DNA of 47,160 nt, from positions 1 through 47,160 of the forward strand of contig CAIXLG010000071.1 in NCBI GenBank assembly GCA_903920215.1. The letters are read 5' to 3'. Source of the stretch: an uncultured Chlorobiaceae bacterium. GTDB taxonomy: Bacteria; Bacteroidota; Chlorobiia; Chlorobiales; Chlorobiaceae. The position numbers were made by a program, and so were the translations under genes. Of this stretch, positions 16,346-26,260 are shown piece by piece. The notes below the pieces were generated by a model. That model searched no databases, was not told the DNA's origin, and saw nothing but the letters and a program-made list of their open reading frames with translations. The first letter of the stretch is position 1; the number at the start of each line of letters is the position of its first letter.

Positions 16346-17504
16346 AGCGCACTTTTTCGGCTGTTTTCGTCAACCCCAGAGAGCTGACCACGGTATTATG
16401 GAGCAGGGGACGGAACGATCTGATTTTGATATTAGCGGATGAAGGATAGACTCGGTTGCAGAGAAAAATAACAGCAAGTTCTTTTTCCGGATCAATCCAG
16501 ATGCTGGTGCCGGTGAAGCCAAGATGTCCATAAGAGGAGTTTGAATAATAGTCACCTGCTGAAGAGTGCCCGCCAGGAGAGCGGACATCCCATCCTAATG
16601 CTCTCAGAGAGTCCTTTCTTGCAAGAAATTTTTTAAGTGTTTCTGCCTTGATATAGTTATGGCCGTTGACTGTACCTCCATTCATCAGCATGGTTACCAT
16701 GCTGATAAGGTCTGAGGTTGTTGAGTACAATCCTGCATGCCCGGCAACTCCTCCGAGCAGGGCAGAGTTTTGGTCATGAACCAGAGGACGTTGAAAGGTG
16801 AATGGCCACAAGGTATCTTTTTCCACGGGAGCAATTCGCCATGCCAGCGATTGCGGAGGAGTGAACATGGTTGATTTCATACCGAGGGGTTCAGCAAACC
16901 GGTTATGAAAGTTTGCGTCGAGAGTTTTTCCGGTGATAGTTTCAATGATTCTGCCAAGGAGCATGAAGCCAAGGTCACTGTAGAGCGTTGTTGTGCCAGG
17001 CTTGGAGAGCAGGGTATCGGAGGCAATGGTGCTGAAGAGCTGCTGCGGGGTGCTGCAGGTTTTGGAAAAAAGAGTGTGGGCTCTCAGTCCGGAGGTGTGT
17101 CGCAGGAGATGCTCGATGGTGATTTTATCCTTCCCTTTTCCTATAATTTCAGGCAGGTAGTGTGATACGGGTGCCTGAAGATTGAGTGAGTCCCGTTCGA
17201 CAAGCTGCATGACTATACTTGTTGTAACGATAGCCTTGGTCAGCGAAGCAAGATCGTACATTGTTGTTGTATCGGCAGGGCTGCTCATTGGGGCATAGGT
17301 CAGTTTGCCGAATGCCTTATGAAAAACGACCGTCCCCTTGTAAAGAACGGCAAGGCTTGCCCCGGGGAAAACACTGTCGCTGACCGCTTTGTTTACAACG
17401 GTGTCAAGGGTGCTGGAATCAAAAGCCGAAACTCTTGCAGGGAACGCTGAGCTTAACCCTGCAAAGATAAGGAATGAAGCAAGAAACAAGCGGCCTGAAT
17501 GCAT
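16344..17504 (-). CDS. Serine hydrolase of the beta-lactamase (class C)/PBP-like family
   Basis: 386 residues. A signal peptide (LFLASFLIFAGLSSAFPARVSA) is followed by the serine-beta-lactamase-like fold: S87-L-T-K90 (nucleophile and general base), Y175-S-D in place of Y-x-N, and the C-terminal HLGFTGTS triad. Such proteins include esterases, D-aminopeptidases and murein-acting enzymes as well as AmpC; the sequence does not say which. It begins 18 bp after mlaD on the same strand and is probably the last gene of the mla cluster, which suggests an envelope role rather than antibiotic resistance. Confidence 0.88.
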   Translation of the reverse strand: MHSGRLFLASFLIFAGLSSAFPARVSAFDSSTLDTVVNKAVSDSVFPGASLAVLYKGTVVFHKAFGKLTYAPMSSPADTTTMYDLASLTKAIVTTSIVMQLVERDSLNLQAPVSHYLPEIIGKGKDKITIEHLLRHTSGLRAHTLFSKTCSTPQQLFSTIASDTLLSKPGTTTLYSDLGFMLLGRIIETITGKTLDANFHNRFAEPLGMKSTMFTPPQSLAWRIAPVEKDTLWPFTFQRPLVHDQNSALLGGVAGHAGLYSTTSDLISMVTMLMNGGTVNGHNYIKAETLKKFLARKDSLRALGWDVRSPGGHSSAGDYYSNSSYGHLGFTGTSIWIDPEKELAVIFLCNRVYPSSANIKIRSFRPLLHNTVVSSLGLTKTAEKVR

Positions 17505-17522
17505 CGGCTTTGATCCTGAAAA

Positions 17523-18401
17523 TTAAAAAAGAGACAACTTGACATAGCGACCAGGGTGCGATTTCAGGTCAACAAGCACTGAGTCAAGCGATGACAGTGT
17601 ATGTGTCAGGTTGTTGTAGAGGACGGGATTGGAGGAGAGCTGGCCAAGGGAGCCTTTATCATTGTTAAGCTTGGTGATCAGCTGTTCGGCTTTAGATGCT
17701 GTCAGGTTAAGATGTTCGATGGTCTCCTCCGTGTTTTTAGCCAAACCCTTGTCATTAAGAAGTTTGGGAAGCAGGCCGTTGCCATGAGATGCTTTCTTTG
17801 ACAGTGAAGAGAGTTCGGCTGTAGTTGTTTTAAGACTGCTGATTGTTTCAGCAAGCTCACTGCCCATTTTTTCATCCGAAATGAGCCTTCCAGCCATACC
17901 TTTTCCACTGTTGAGTTTATCAAGCATGGTATTGATTTTTTCGAACGTCAGACTGGCTTTGCTGGCAATGTTGGCAAGGCCGTCTTCAGAATAAAGAGCG
18001 ATAAAATCACCTTCTTTAACAGGAGACCCTTTTCCGGTTTTAATATCAACATATTTGTCGCCAAGGACCCCGAGGGATTTAATGGTGGCTTTGGAATCTT
18101 TTGTGACAAGGACGGCATATTCCTGTTTCAGTCTTAGATCAGCTACAACGTAGAGTGAATCATTGTGGGTGACAAAATTCATTTTCGAGACTGTGCCGAT
18201 TTTTTTGCCCGATACCGAGACAAAGTTGTTTTCAGCAAGGCTTTGTACATCTCTTGAAAGAATTTTTACTGTCGTTATACCGGAAAACAGGTTGGTGTTT
18301 TTACCCACGACCAGTCCGATATAGGCGGCAAAACCGATGCCGAGAATGAAAAAAATTCCGGTTCTCAGATCGCTCCATTTCAAAGCGTTCGGATTTTTCA
18401 T
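17523..18401 (-). CDS. mlaD: MlaD/MCE-domain lipid-transport protein
   Basis: 292 residues. One N-terminal membrane helix (about 13-33), an MCE domain near 38-117 (VSVSGKKIGTVSKM, VLGDKYVDIKTG), and a long helical tail with repeated 'GKGMAGRLISDEKM', 'NGLLPKLLNDKGL' and 'KGSLGQLSSNPVLYNNL' segments. MCE proteins form hexameric rings that carry phospholipid between membranes. It is longer than E. coli MlaD because of the tail. Located 23 bp after mlaF. Confidence 0.9.
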   Translation of the reverse strand: MKNPNALKWSDLRTGIFFILGIGFAAYIGLVVGKNTNLFSGITTVKILSRDVQSLAENNFVSVSGKKIGTVSKMNFVTHNDSLYVVADLRLKQEYAVLVTKDSKATIKSLGVLGDKYVDIKTGKGSPVKEGDFIALYSEDGLANIASKASLTFEKINTMLDKLNSGKGMAGRLISDEKMGSELAETISSLKTTTAELSSLSKKASHGNGLLPKLLNDKGLAKNTEETIEHLNLTASKAEQLITKLNNDKGSLGQLSSNPVLYNNLTHTLSSLDSVLVDLKSHPGRYVKLSLF

Positions 18402-18424
18402 ACAGTTTTAAAGTCTTAAGGATG

Positions 18425-19159
18425 TTATAATTCAAGAATTTTGTCGGACAGAATCGAGCGAATAAACGGATGCTGTGACTGATGAAGTTTTTCAGTTACA
18501 TCGTCAAAAATAATTTCACCCTGGTACAGGACTGCGACACAGTCTGCAACATTAAAGACATCATCAATAATATGGGTGACAATGACAGCGCCAAGGTTGT
18601 TGTTGTGCCTCAGATCGCGGATGAGTGAGAGAATTTTTTTTGAACTGACAGGATCCAGTCCGGCAGTTGGTTCATCAAACAGAATCATGTGAGGTTTAAA
18701 GATCAGCGCTCTTCCGATGGCAACCCTCCTGCGCATTCCTCCACTCAGACTTTCCGGGAGCTGGTCCTCATAGCCTTCAAGTCCTGCAAACTTAATCTGT
18801 TCAGTAACTCTACGCTCTATCTCTTCCTCCGGCAGCTTCATGTTTTCACGAAGAAAAAATCCCAGGTTCTGACTGATGGTGAGTGAGTCGAAGAGCGCAT
18901 TTCCCTGAAAAACCATGCCCATTTTTCTGCGTATGGAATAGAGGCTTGCCTCTTTCATGGAGGTGATATCGGTCCCGTCAATAAGCACATGCCCACTGTT
19001 CGGCTTTATAAGTCCAAGCATCAGTTTGAGAATAGTGCTTTTTCCAACGCCGCTCGGCCCAAGAATCGCTTTGATAGTGTTGTCCTTGACGGTAAGAGAG
19101 ACGTTTTTCAGAATCTCCTTGTCGCCATATTTCAAACTGATATTTCGTAATTCAATCAT
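18425..19159 (-). CDS. mlaF: MlaF-type ABC ATPase
   Basis: 244 residues. Walker A GPSGVGKS (34-41), a Q-loop in GMVFQGNALFDSLT, signature LSGGMRRRVAIGRAL and Walker B MILFDEPTAGLDP, then the switch histidine in IVTHIID. The LSGGMRRR form and the DSLT segment are typical of the MlaF/TTG2A/Mkl subgroup that powers MCE transporters. It follows mlaE by 4 bp. Confidence 0.93.
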   Translation of the reverse strand: MIELRNISLKYGDKEILKNVSLTVKDNTIKAILGPSGVGKSTILKLMLGLIKPNSGHVLIDGTDITSMKEASLYSIRRKMGMVFQGNALFDSLTISQNLGFFLRENMKLPEEEIERRVTEQIKFAGLEGYEDQLPESLSGGMRRRVAIGRALIFKPHMILFDEPTAGLDPVSSKKILSLIRDLRHNNNLGAVIVTHIIDDVFNVADCVAVLYQGEIIFDDVTEKLHQSQHPFIRSILSDKILEL

Positions 19160-19163
19160 GCAC

Positions 19164-19958
19164 TCACATGTTTTCCAGCACTATCTTTGATACGTAAAAA
19201 TTTGCAACCAGCACCAGTCCTGATGATACAACAATACCTTTAATGGTAGAACTACCGACACCGGCAGTACCCCCGCGTGCAGAAAATCCGTTGAAGCTGC
19301 TGACAAGAGTTATAATGATAGCGAAAACCGGAGCTTTAAGGAAACCGACCACAAAGTCTTTGGGTGCAAGTCGGGGATAAACGGCGTTCCAGAATATTCC
19401 TGGATCGAGCCTATGGTAATGTTCGGCCATGTACGCGGCACTGTGAAGGCCGGCAAAATCGGAGAGGGCAGTCAAGGGTAAAAACATAATGAGGGCTGCT
19501 ACAAGTCGCGGCATGACAAGTTTTGCAACGGGGTCAGTCCCGAAAGCTCGAAGCGCATCAATCTGTTCAGATATCTGCATGGCACCGAGTTCAGAACCGT
19601 TTCTAGATCCGAATCGTGCAGAGAGCATAAGACCCATCAGTAGAGGTCCGAGTTCACGGATAACAGAGAGTGAGGTTGATCGCCCAAGCATGGTTTTTGC
19701 TCCAAAGTCTTCCAGTAGGTTTCCTACCTCAATAGCAAGCAGGGAGCCTATAGAGATGGCACTGACCAGAACAATGGGGATAGAGTCGGTGCCGCAAATA
19801 GTGGCTTGATCGAGCACATCTCTCCAGTATCGCTTGGCTTTCGGAAAAGCTTTGAATGCCCTGACCGAAAACAGAAAAAACTCCTGCATGGTGAGGATAA
19901 AATCTTTCAGCCACAGAGCGACTGCTTTTTCCTGTTTTCGCGCGAATGTTAACAGCAT
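19164..19958 (-). CDS. mlaE: MlaE-type permease
   Basis: 264 residues with five or six hydrophobic helices. Conserved MlaE features are visible: GTDSIPIVLVSAISIGSLLA, RELGPLLMGLMLSARFGSRN, GAMQISEQIDALRAFGTDPV and the C-terminal GVGSSTIKGIVVSSGLVLVA-type segment. It is the membrane component of the phospholipid transporter with MlaF and MlaD. First gene of the cluster; the 100 bp upstream presumably hold the promoter. Confidence 0.93.
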   Translation of the reverse strand: MLLTFARKQEKAVALWLKDFILTMQEFFLFSVRAFKAFPKAKRYWRDVLDQATICGTDSIPIVLVSAISIGSLLAIEVGNLLEDFGAKTMLGRSTSLSVIRELGPLLMGLMLSARFGSRNGSELGAMQISEQIDALRAFGTDPVAKLVMPRLVAALIMFLPLTALSDFAGLHSAAYMAEHYHRLDPGIFWNAVYPRLAPKDFVVGFLKAPVFAIIITLVSSFNGFSARGGTAGVGSSTIKGIVVSSGLVLVANFYVSKIVLENM

Positions 19959-20059
19959 AAAGGCATATATGGAGTACTATGAGCGTTCACTATCAGCAGG
20001 TAGCTATGCTTGAAAAAAAATGGAAAAATCATTCATTCAATTGACCAATCATCTCTGGT

Positions 20060-20920
20060 TTATGCCTGTAAAAGCCTGCTTTTCATCTTTGTAACCCACT
20101 CGCAGGGTATGGTAACTTTCCCGAAAGTATCTTCATCCCGTTCTCTCATTCCATGATAGTCGGAACCTCCGGAAAAGAGTAAAAAGTACTCATTCGCAAT
20201 CTCACGGTAGTAATTCTGCCTGTAGGCATCGTGGGATGGATGGACGATTTCAATGCCGTCTAGCCCGAAAGTGATCAACTGTTTGAGTGTTTCATCGGAA
20301 ACATTCTGGGCAGGATGTGCCAAGAAAGAGAGGCCAGAGGCTTTATTGATAAGCGCTATGACATCCGCAGGATGGGTTTCTATGCTTTTTACATAAGCCG
20401 GACTGTGTGCTCCGAGATATTTGCTGAAGGCTTCACTGAAGCTTTTTACATAGCCCCCGTCTTGAAGCACTGCGGCAATGTGTGGTCGGCCTACACTCCC
20501 GTTCTGAGCTTTTACAATAATCTGTTCAATGCCGATTTTTACACCCATTTTGGCGAGTTTGCTTACCATGCGCTCAGCCCTTTCGGTGCGCAGGTGACGG
20601 CAGTGATCGAGATACTGTTTCAGCTCGGAATGCTGATAATCAAAAAAATACCCAAGGATATGAATATCATAGCCCTTGTAGGTCGAGCTCATTTCTACAC
20701 CAGGAATAAGCTCAATGCCTTTAAGTAAGGCTAATGGCTTTGCTTTGTCAATACCTAAAACAGAATCATGATCAGTAATACTTATGGCCTTCAATCCGCA
20801 GCCTGCTGCTTTTGCAACAATTTCTTCCGGCGTAAAGATCCCGTCTGAACATTTAGTGTGTATGTGTAAGTCTGCTTTTTCAAAGCCATTATGCCCTACG
20901 CCTGTTAAGCTGTATGGCAT
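20060..20920 (-). CDS. PHP-domain phosphoesterase (YciV/RNase AM-like)
   Basis: About 286 residues. The metal motif ADLHIHTKCSDG (H19, H21), then SITDHDSVLG, GVEMSS, the histidine LAHPAQ, and C-terminal GSDYHG give the full PHP trinuclear site. Related enzymes hydrolyse 3',5'-bisphosphate nucleotides or trim RNA 5' ends. The start is uncertain: ATG 20920 fits homologue length, ATG 20989 would add 23 residues, and neither has a ribosome site. Separated by about 150 bp from uppP, so perhaps independently transcribed. Confidence 0.85.
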   Translation of the reverse strand: MPYSLTGVGHNGFEKADLHIHTKCSDGIFTPEEIVAKAAGCGLKAISITDHDSVLGIDKAKPLALLKGIELIPGVEMSSTYKGYDIHILGYFFDYQHSELKQYLDHCRHLRTERAERMVSKLAKMGVKIGIEQIIVKAQNGSVGRPHIAAVLQDGGYVKSFSEAFSKYLGAHSPAYVKSIETHPADVIALINKASGLSFLAHPAQNVSDETLKQLITFGLDGIEIVHPSHDAYRQNYYREIANEYFLLFSGGSDYHGMRERDEDTFGKVTIPCEWVTKMKSRLLQA

Positions 20921-21073
20921 GGCTGGTTTATTAATTAGGTTAATTTTATTACCTATATATAAGAAAAAATCCCCGACCACTTCGCACATAAACAGAATTA
21001 TTTTTCACTCTTAATCGTTGCAAGGAAAATGGGTATTGCTCCATGACATGTGTGATCCAGAAGTTTCTTTCTT

Positions 21074-21925
21074 TTATAGTGGCTGAAGTTTTCCTGTAGC
21101 AAGAAGGTAAAGAATTGCTGTGCCGGCGATCAACCTGTAGACAATGAAAATTGTAGTTGTATGCCTTTTGAGATAGGTAAGAAGAAATCCGATGGAGGCA
21201 TAACCCACAATACCGGCTACCAGGGTTGCCACGATGATGTTGGTGATATTTTCGGTAGTCGCGGAAATAACCGGCCATGTTTTATAAAGTTCAAGGAGTG
21301 CAGCAGCAAGTACTGAGGGCAGTGAAAGAAGGAATGAAAAACGGGCAGCTGTCTCGCGGGAAAGATTTAAAAAAAGCCCGCCGGTTATCGTGACTCCCGA
21401 ACGTGATGAGCCAGGTATGAGGGCAACGCATTGAGCTAACCCAATCATAAGAGCTTCTTTCCATCCGATCTTTTCTATTGTTTTAAGTGGAAGCCCTTTT
21501 GTGAGCCTGTTGTTTATCTTCCATTCTGCCAGAGAAAGCACAAGAGCCAGGCCGATGAGAGCCCCGCTGATCCAGTAGAGCGATCTGAGGCTGGTTTCTA
21601 TTTGATGTTTAAAGAGAAGGCCTAAAATGACAATCGGGATGGTTCCTGCAACGATCATCCATCCCATTTTTGCTTCCGTGCTTTCAAGTGGCTTTCCAGT
21701 TGAGATTCCCCGTACAACACCATGAATGATGGCGGAAATATCTTTACGAAAATAAATAAGAACGGCGGCAAGGGTGCCGAGTTGAGCGATTGCAGTAAAA
21801 GCCGCCCCAGGGTCACTCCATCCTGCAAGAGCTGGAACAATTCTCAGATGCGCCGTACTGCTTATCGGCAGAAATTCGGTCAGACCCTGTACAATCCCGA
21901 GAATGGCTGCTTCAAAGAGTGTCAT
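21074..21925 (-). CDS. uppP: Undecaprenyl-diphosphatase
   Basis: 283 residues, eight or so membrane helices. Dephosphorylates undecaprenyl pyrophosphate to recycle the lipid carrier of peptidoglycan and O-antigen synthesis. Both active-site signatures are present: GLTEFLPISSTAHL (14-27) and PGSSRSGVTI (171-180). Its ATG overlaps the rdgB stop by 4 nt, so it is coupled to rdgB. Confidence 0.95.
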   Translation of the reverse strand: MTLFEAAILGIVQGLTEFLPISSTAHLRIVPALAGWSDPGAAFTAIAQLGTLAAVLIYFRKDISAIIHGVVRGISTGKPLESTEAKMGWMIVAGTIPIVILGLLFKHQIETSLRSLYWISGALIGLALVLSLAEWKINNRLTKGLPLKTIEKIGWKEALMIGLAQCVALIPGSSRSGVTITGGLFLNLSRETAARFSFLLSLPSVLAAALLELYKTWPVISATTENITNIIVATLVAGIVGYASIGFLLTYLKRHTTTIFIVYRLIAGTAILYLLATGKLQPL

Positions 21926-22626
21926 TGATGTTCATGGGTACTGGTTAGTGGAGTGCTATGGCTTTCAACGATATCTTTGAGGTCGGCAATGGCTTTCTTG
22001 AGGGCCAGGGCGCGGTGGCTGAGAGAATTCTTTTCTGTCATGCTCATTTCCGCATAGGTTCTGGCTGTAGAATGTACCAGAAAGAGAGGGTCATAGCCGA
22101 ATCCCTGGTTTCCTCTTTTTTCTGTTGTGATGCTGCCTGAAACAACTCCTTCAGCAGTGTGCTCAAACCCGAAAGAGTTATCACCGGAAGGAACTGATCC
22201 TTTCAGGGCGATTACTGTGCGGAAGCGTGCGGTTCTGTTGGTAATGCCGTTCAATGAATTGAGAAGATGGCTGACATTGTCTTCATACGTTGGAGCTATG
22301 CCCTCAGGTGTTGGGGCATATCGTGCGGAGTAAACGCCGGGAGCACCTTGCAGTGAGTCAACTTCAAGACCGGTGTCGTCAGCAAGGGCAATCATAAAGG
22401 GAAACTGCCCTGAGAGAAGGTTGAAGATAGCCCTCGCTTTAAGCAGAGCATTTCCTTCGAGCGTCTCCTCGGTTTCCTCAATTTCAATCTCTATGCCAAG
22501 TTCTTTGAGTGTTGTCACCTTGAAGAGGGGAGAGATTTTTTCAAGCAGAGGGCGCAGTTCTTTAACCTTATCCCGGTTGCCGGTGGCAAGGACAATGGTA
22601 ATAAGATTGTCGGCAGGTGCTGGCAT
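21922..22626 (-). CDS. rdgB: Non-canonical purine NTP pyrophosphatase (RdgB/HAM1)
   Basis: 234 residues. Removes dITP, ITP and XTP from the nucleotide pool. Motifs: LATGNRDKVKEL (substrate binding), ALADDTGLEVDSL (catalytic Asp), RYAPTPEG, QGFGYDPLF and SHRALALKK. It is about 30 residues longer than E. coli RdgB, from an insert in the middle and a C-terminal tail SHSTPLTSTHEHQ. Lies 9 bp after pdxJ. Confidence 0.94.
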   Translation of the reverse strand: MPAPADNLITIVLATGNRDKVKELRPLLEKISPLFKVTTLKELGIEIEIEETEETLEGNALLKARAIFNLLSGQFPFMIALADDTGLEVDSLQGAPGVYSARYAPTPEGIAPTYEDNVSHLLNSLNGITNRTARFRTVIALKGSVPSGDNSFGFEHTAEGVVSGSITTEKRGNQGFGYDPLFLVHSTARTYAEMSMTEKNSLSHRALALKKAIADLKDIVESHSTPLTSTHEHQ

Positions 22627-22635
22627 GGCTGTGAT

Positions 22636-23346
22636 CTACTGAATGATTCGGAGCAGTTCCCTGACAGCTTCGTCAAGGCCTGTCAGCACCGCACGGGCGA
22701 TGATTGCGTGGCCGATACTTACTTCCTCTATTTCTGTGATCTCTTTGAACGGAGCGATGTTCAGGTAGTTGAGTCCATGGCCGGCAACAACTTTCAGACC
22801 AAGGCTTTTAGCATGGATTGCAGCTTCACGGATTCTTTGCAGTTCGAGAGTCCGGTCATCATCATTTGTTTTAAGTGCATAGGTGCCGGTATGGAGCTCA
22901 ACAATATCGGCATCCGCTTTTGCTGCAAGGTCGATGGAGTCTTTATCTGGTTCAATGAAAATACTGCTCTCTATTCCAGCCGCTTTGAAGGGTTTCAAAA
23001 ATTCAACCAGTGTATTGTAATGGCCTGTAATGTTAAATCCACCTTCGGTAGTGAGTTCCTCTCTTTTTTCGGGAACCAGGGTAATGAGCTCAGGCTTTGT
23101 CTGCAATGCAATACGCTGCATCTCTGGCGTCATGGCCATTTCAAGATCGAGTTTGGTGGTAACCGCCTTGCGGAGTCGTTGAAGGTCGGTGTCTTTTATA
23201 TGGCGGCGGTCTTCACGCAGGTGGCAGACAATGCCAGCAGCTCCGCTTTTTTCAGCAAGCAAGGCTGCAGCAACGGGATCTGGTTCAAAATCATTGCGGG
23301 CGTTGCGCAGGGTGGCAATGTGGTCAATATTTACGGCTAATCTCAT
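22636..23346 (-). CDS. pdxJ: Pyridoxine 5'-phosphate synthase
   Basis: 236 residues. Condenses 1-deoxyxylulose 5-phosphate with 3-amino-2-oxopropyl phosphate to make pyridoxine 5'-phosphate (DXP-dependent B6 pathway). Conserved blocks are all present: [50 protein letters not shown] and [12 protein letters not shown]. Its DXP substrate is made by Dxs, also encoded in the window. First gene of the pdxJ-rdgB-uppP operon. Confidence 0.96.
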   Translation of the reverse strand: MRLAVNIDHIATLRNARNDFEPDPVAAALLAEKSGAAGIVCHLREDRRHIKDTDLQRLRKAVTTKLDLEMAMTPEMQRIALQTKPELITLVPEKREELTTEGGFNITGHYNTLVEFLKPFKAAGIESSIFIEPDKDSIDLAAKADADIVELHTGTYALKTNDDDRTLELQRIREAAIHAKSLGLKVVAGHGLNYLNIAPFKEITEIEEVSIGHAIIARAVLTGLDEAVRELLRIIQ

Positions 23347-23756
23347 GGAGTAGTATCTGGTCAGTTGTGAACAATCAGGAATTTGCAGTTTGCGGAATGC
23401 TCTATGTTTTTTTGCAATAAAGCGAAAGTAATCAAAAATTGATAAAAGGATAAAACTGTTATCATGCTGAATCGTCTATGGAATGAATCATGTAACCTGA
23501 ATAATTCCTGAGTGACATCGAAGCCGAAATTTTGAGGCTAAAAGTGAGATGGTTGTGCTATGAATGGGCGCTGAACAGTGATGTTCGATATCGGCAATGG
23601 CACCCGATTTTAAAAAGGAAGAGTGACGATAGTTGTTGGCATTTTGAATTTTGCTAAGTTCGCATTGATCATGTTGGTCATGAACAGTATTATTTTCTGT
23701 TAATAGGCTGAATATAGATAGAATTTCCTGAGTGGGTTATAGAATATGCAGTGCTT
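23347..23756. other. Divergent intergenic region, pdxJ/mutS2
   Basis: 410 bp without a supportable gene. It holds one copy of a dispersed repeat (23496-23556, listed separately) and presumably the promoters of both flanking genes. No tRNA or riboswitch fold is apparent. Confidence 0.6.
23496..23556. repeat. Dispersed repeat, copy 1
   Basis: 61 bp starting CCTGAATAATTC align without gaps to 47043-47103 with 44 of 61 bases identical (counted by hand). Both copies are intergenic and non-coding. Confidence 0.65.
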
Positions 23757-26138
23757 ATGAATACCGTTAGTTTAAAAAAACTTGAATTTGATAAAGTTGC
23801 ACACTACACGTCACAGTTTTGTCTTTCGGCAATGGGGCGCGACAGACTTTTGGCAGCACTGCCAGTGGTGGAAAGGGAGCCGCTTTCTGCAGAGCTTGAG
23901 AGGGTTCTTGAATTAAAAAACCTCCTTCAGGGAGAGGCTCCTCTGCCCTTTTCGTATTTGCCGGATACCAGGCTGCTTCTGAAAAAGCTTGAGGTTCTTG
24001 AGAGTTATCTTGAGCCTGAAGAGCTTCAGGATATCTATCATCTGCTCTTTTCATCCGTGCAGTTGAGAAAGTTTATGTTTCTCAACAGGGAGATCTACTC
24101 GCTGCTTAATGATTTTACCATAAGAATCTGGCTTGAAAAGAGCCTCCAGACGGCAATCAGGAGAGTTATTGATGAGCAGGGCAGGGTGAAGGATAGTGCC
24201 AGCGACGCTCTTTTGATGATTCGGCGTGAGTTGAATGGCAGCCGTGAGTTGATTCGCCGGAAAATGGAGAGGCTTGTCAGACGCTGTCAGGAAAACGGGT
24301 GGTTGATGGAGGATACCGTAGCAATAAAGAATGGACGTCTTACCCTTGCCTTAAGGGTGGAGTATAAATACAAGATAGCCGGATATATCCAGGATTATTC
24401 GGGGAGTGGGCAGACGGTGTTTATTGAACCGGCTGAAACTCTCGAAATCAGTAACAGAATTCAGGATCTGGAAATCAGCGAGCGAAGGGAGATTGAGCGC
24501 ATTCTGAAAGAAGTGTCGAATGAAATTCGCCTTGAGCTTGAAAATCTTAAGCATAATGAGGCTCTTCTCGGTGAGTTTGATGCTCTTTATGCAAGGGCGC
24601 GCTTTGCTGTAGAAACCCGCTCTGTGCTTCCTGGAATTGCGGAAGGGCATTCACTTTGCATTATAAAGGGCTTTCATCCCTGGCTGATGATTTCCCATCG
24701 TTATAAGGAGGTTATTCCACTTGATCTTGATCTGGACGAAGGTGACCTGGTACTGGTGATTTCCGGGCCGAATGCAGGTGGAAAATCGGTAGCCATGAAG
24801 ACCGCTGGTCTGCTCTGTTGCATGCTTGTTCATGGTTACCTCCTGCCTTGCAGTGAGAGTTCAGTTATTCCACTGTTCAACAATATTTTTATTGAAATCG
24901 GTGACGATCAGTCCATTGAGAATGATCTTTCCACGTTCAGTTCTCATCTTGGTGAGATCAAAAGAATCCTTGATTCTGCCGGGAGCGGGGATCTTGTATT
25001 GATCGATGAACTCTGTGCCGGTACTGATGTCGAAGAGGGCGGAGCGATTGCGCGTATGGTGATCGAGGAGTTGCTCGATAGAGGGACAAAAACCATTGTA
25101 ACTACTCACCTTGGCGAACTGAAAGCCTATGCCCATGATCGAGTTGGTGTTGTTAATGGTGCGATGGAATTTAACCGCCTTGGCCTTGTGCCTACCTTCA
25201 GGTTTATCAAGGGATTGCCGGGTAACAGTTTTGCGTTTGCCATGATGCAGCGGATGGGGTTTTCGCCTGCAATGGTTGAACGGGCTTCGGAATTTATGCA
25301 GGGTGAAAGGATCGGGCTTGATCGAATGCTCGATGATCTGAGCGGGTTACTGGAAGAAAATCGTCTGTTGAAGCAGCAGCTTCAGGTTGACAAGGAGAAT
25401 CTTGAAGCAAGGGAGCTCATTGTGAAGAGTGAGGAGGCCGGTCTTGAACAGAAACGCAGGGAACTTAAGCTGGGTGCAACAAGAGAACTGCAGAAAGAGG
25501 TTGAATTCGCCCGAAAACAGATCAGGGATATTCTTTCTGAAGTGAAAAATGCTCCTGCTGATGAAAAGAAAGTGCAGGAGGCCAGAAAAAAACTTGCTAT
25601 AACAAAAGAAGAAGCATGCAAAAAAGAGTCAACTCTTCTTGCTGAAGCTGAAGCATCGGTTACTGTTGATCTTACCATTCGGGAGGGCGACCTTGTCAGG
25701 ATTCTGGATTCAAGTACTTCAGGTGAGGTTGAGAGCGTCAATGCAGAGAGTGTCGTTGTTCGATGCGGTAATTTCAGGTTGACCACGTCGCTGAAAAACC
25801 TTGAAAAAACATCGAAAACACAGGCCAGAAAAAATCTCAAAAAGCCTGATCTGCCAAAGCCGAAAGGTTCGTGGTCGGCTATAGCCGGGGAGGTTGCGTC
25901 AACAAGAGTTGATTTGCGTGGCCTCGGTGGTGATGAAGCAATAATGAAAATAGAACGTTTTATTGATGCAATGAGGTTAAACAGGATCCATTCGGCAACC
26001 ATTGTTCATGGTAAAGGCACGGGTTCTCTTCGCCAGCGTACGACCGAGTTTTTGCAGCAGCACCGTTACATTAAGAGTTTTCGGCTCGGTGAATGGGGAG
26101 AAGGCGGGGCCGGTGTGACAGTTGTGGAGCTGGAGTGA
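23757..26138 (+). CDS. mutS2: MutS2 (Smr-domain MutS paralogue)
   Basis: About 793 residues. Lever/core helices precede the ATPase with Walker A GPNAGGKSVAMKT (337-349) and VLIDELCAGTDVEEGG. A long coiled-coil segment (ENLEARELIVKSEEAGLEQK and following) leads to a C-terminal Smr nuclease domain with VDLRGLGGDEA and HGKGTGSLR. No mismatch-recognition domain is present, as expected. Bacterial MutS2 acts on recombination intermediates or collided ribosomes. ATG 23757 is preferred over the GTG two codons upstream; no clear ribosome site is seen for either. Confidence 0.95.
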   Translation: MNTVSLKKLEFDKVAHYTSQFCLSAMGRDRLLAALPVVEREPLSAELERVLELKNLLQGEAPLPFSYLPDTRLLLKKLEVLESYLEPEELQDIYHLLFSSVQLRKFMFLNREIYSLLNDFTIRIWLEKSLQTAIRRVIDEQGRVKDSASDALLMIRRELNGSRELIRRKMERLVRRCQENGWLMEDTVAIKNGRLTLALRVEYKYKIAGYIQDYSGSGQTVFIEPAETLEISNRIQDLEISERREIERILKEVSNEIRLELENLKHNEALLGEFDALYARARFAVETRSVLPGIAEGHSLCIIKGFHPWLMISHRYKEVIPLDLDLDEGDLVLVISGPNAGGKSVAMKTAGLLCCMLVHGYLLPCSESSVIPLFNNIFIEIGDDQSIENDLSTFSSHLGEIKRILDSAGSGDLVLIDELCAGTDVEEGGAIARMVIEELLDRGTKTIVTTHLGELKAYAHDRVGVVNGAMEFNRLGLVPTFRFIKGLPGNSFAFAMMQRMGFSPAMVERASEFMQGERIGLDRMLDDLSGLLEENRLLKQQLQVDKENLEARELIVKSEEAGLEQKRRELKLGATRELQKEVEFARKQIRDILSEVKNAPADEKKVQEARKKLAITKEEACKKESTLLAEAEASVTVDLTIREGDLVRILDSSTSGEVESVNAESVVVRCGNFRLTTSLKNLEKTSKTQARKNLKKPDLPKPKGSWSAIAGEVASTRVDLRGLGGDEAIMKIERFIDAMRLNRIHSATIVHGKGTGSLRQRTTEFLQQHRYIKSFRLGEWGEGGAGVTVVELE

Positions 26139-26260
26139 TTATTATTATTTACGATAGGTTGGTGCATTGAAAAACAGAATGCAATACTGTATCTTACGGC
26201 CAATAGGGCAAGCCATGCCCATGGTGATAAATAAAGCTTTTAACTACTAATCCGCAGGGA

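Noticed and set aside
16344-17504. AmpC antibiotic-resistance beta-lactamase
   Set aside because: It has the SxxK fold but YSD in place of YxN and an mla-linked context; the family is mostly esterases and peptidases.
25382-26002. 206-codon antisense frame within mutS2
   Set aside because: Ser/Phe-rich shadow of the coiled-coil and Smr region; the sense frame is a complete MutS2.
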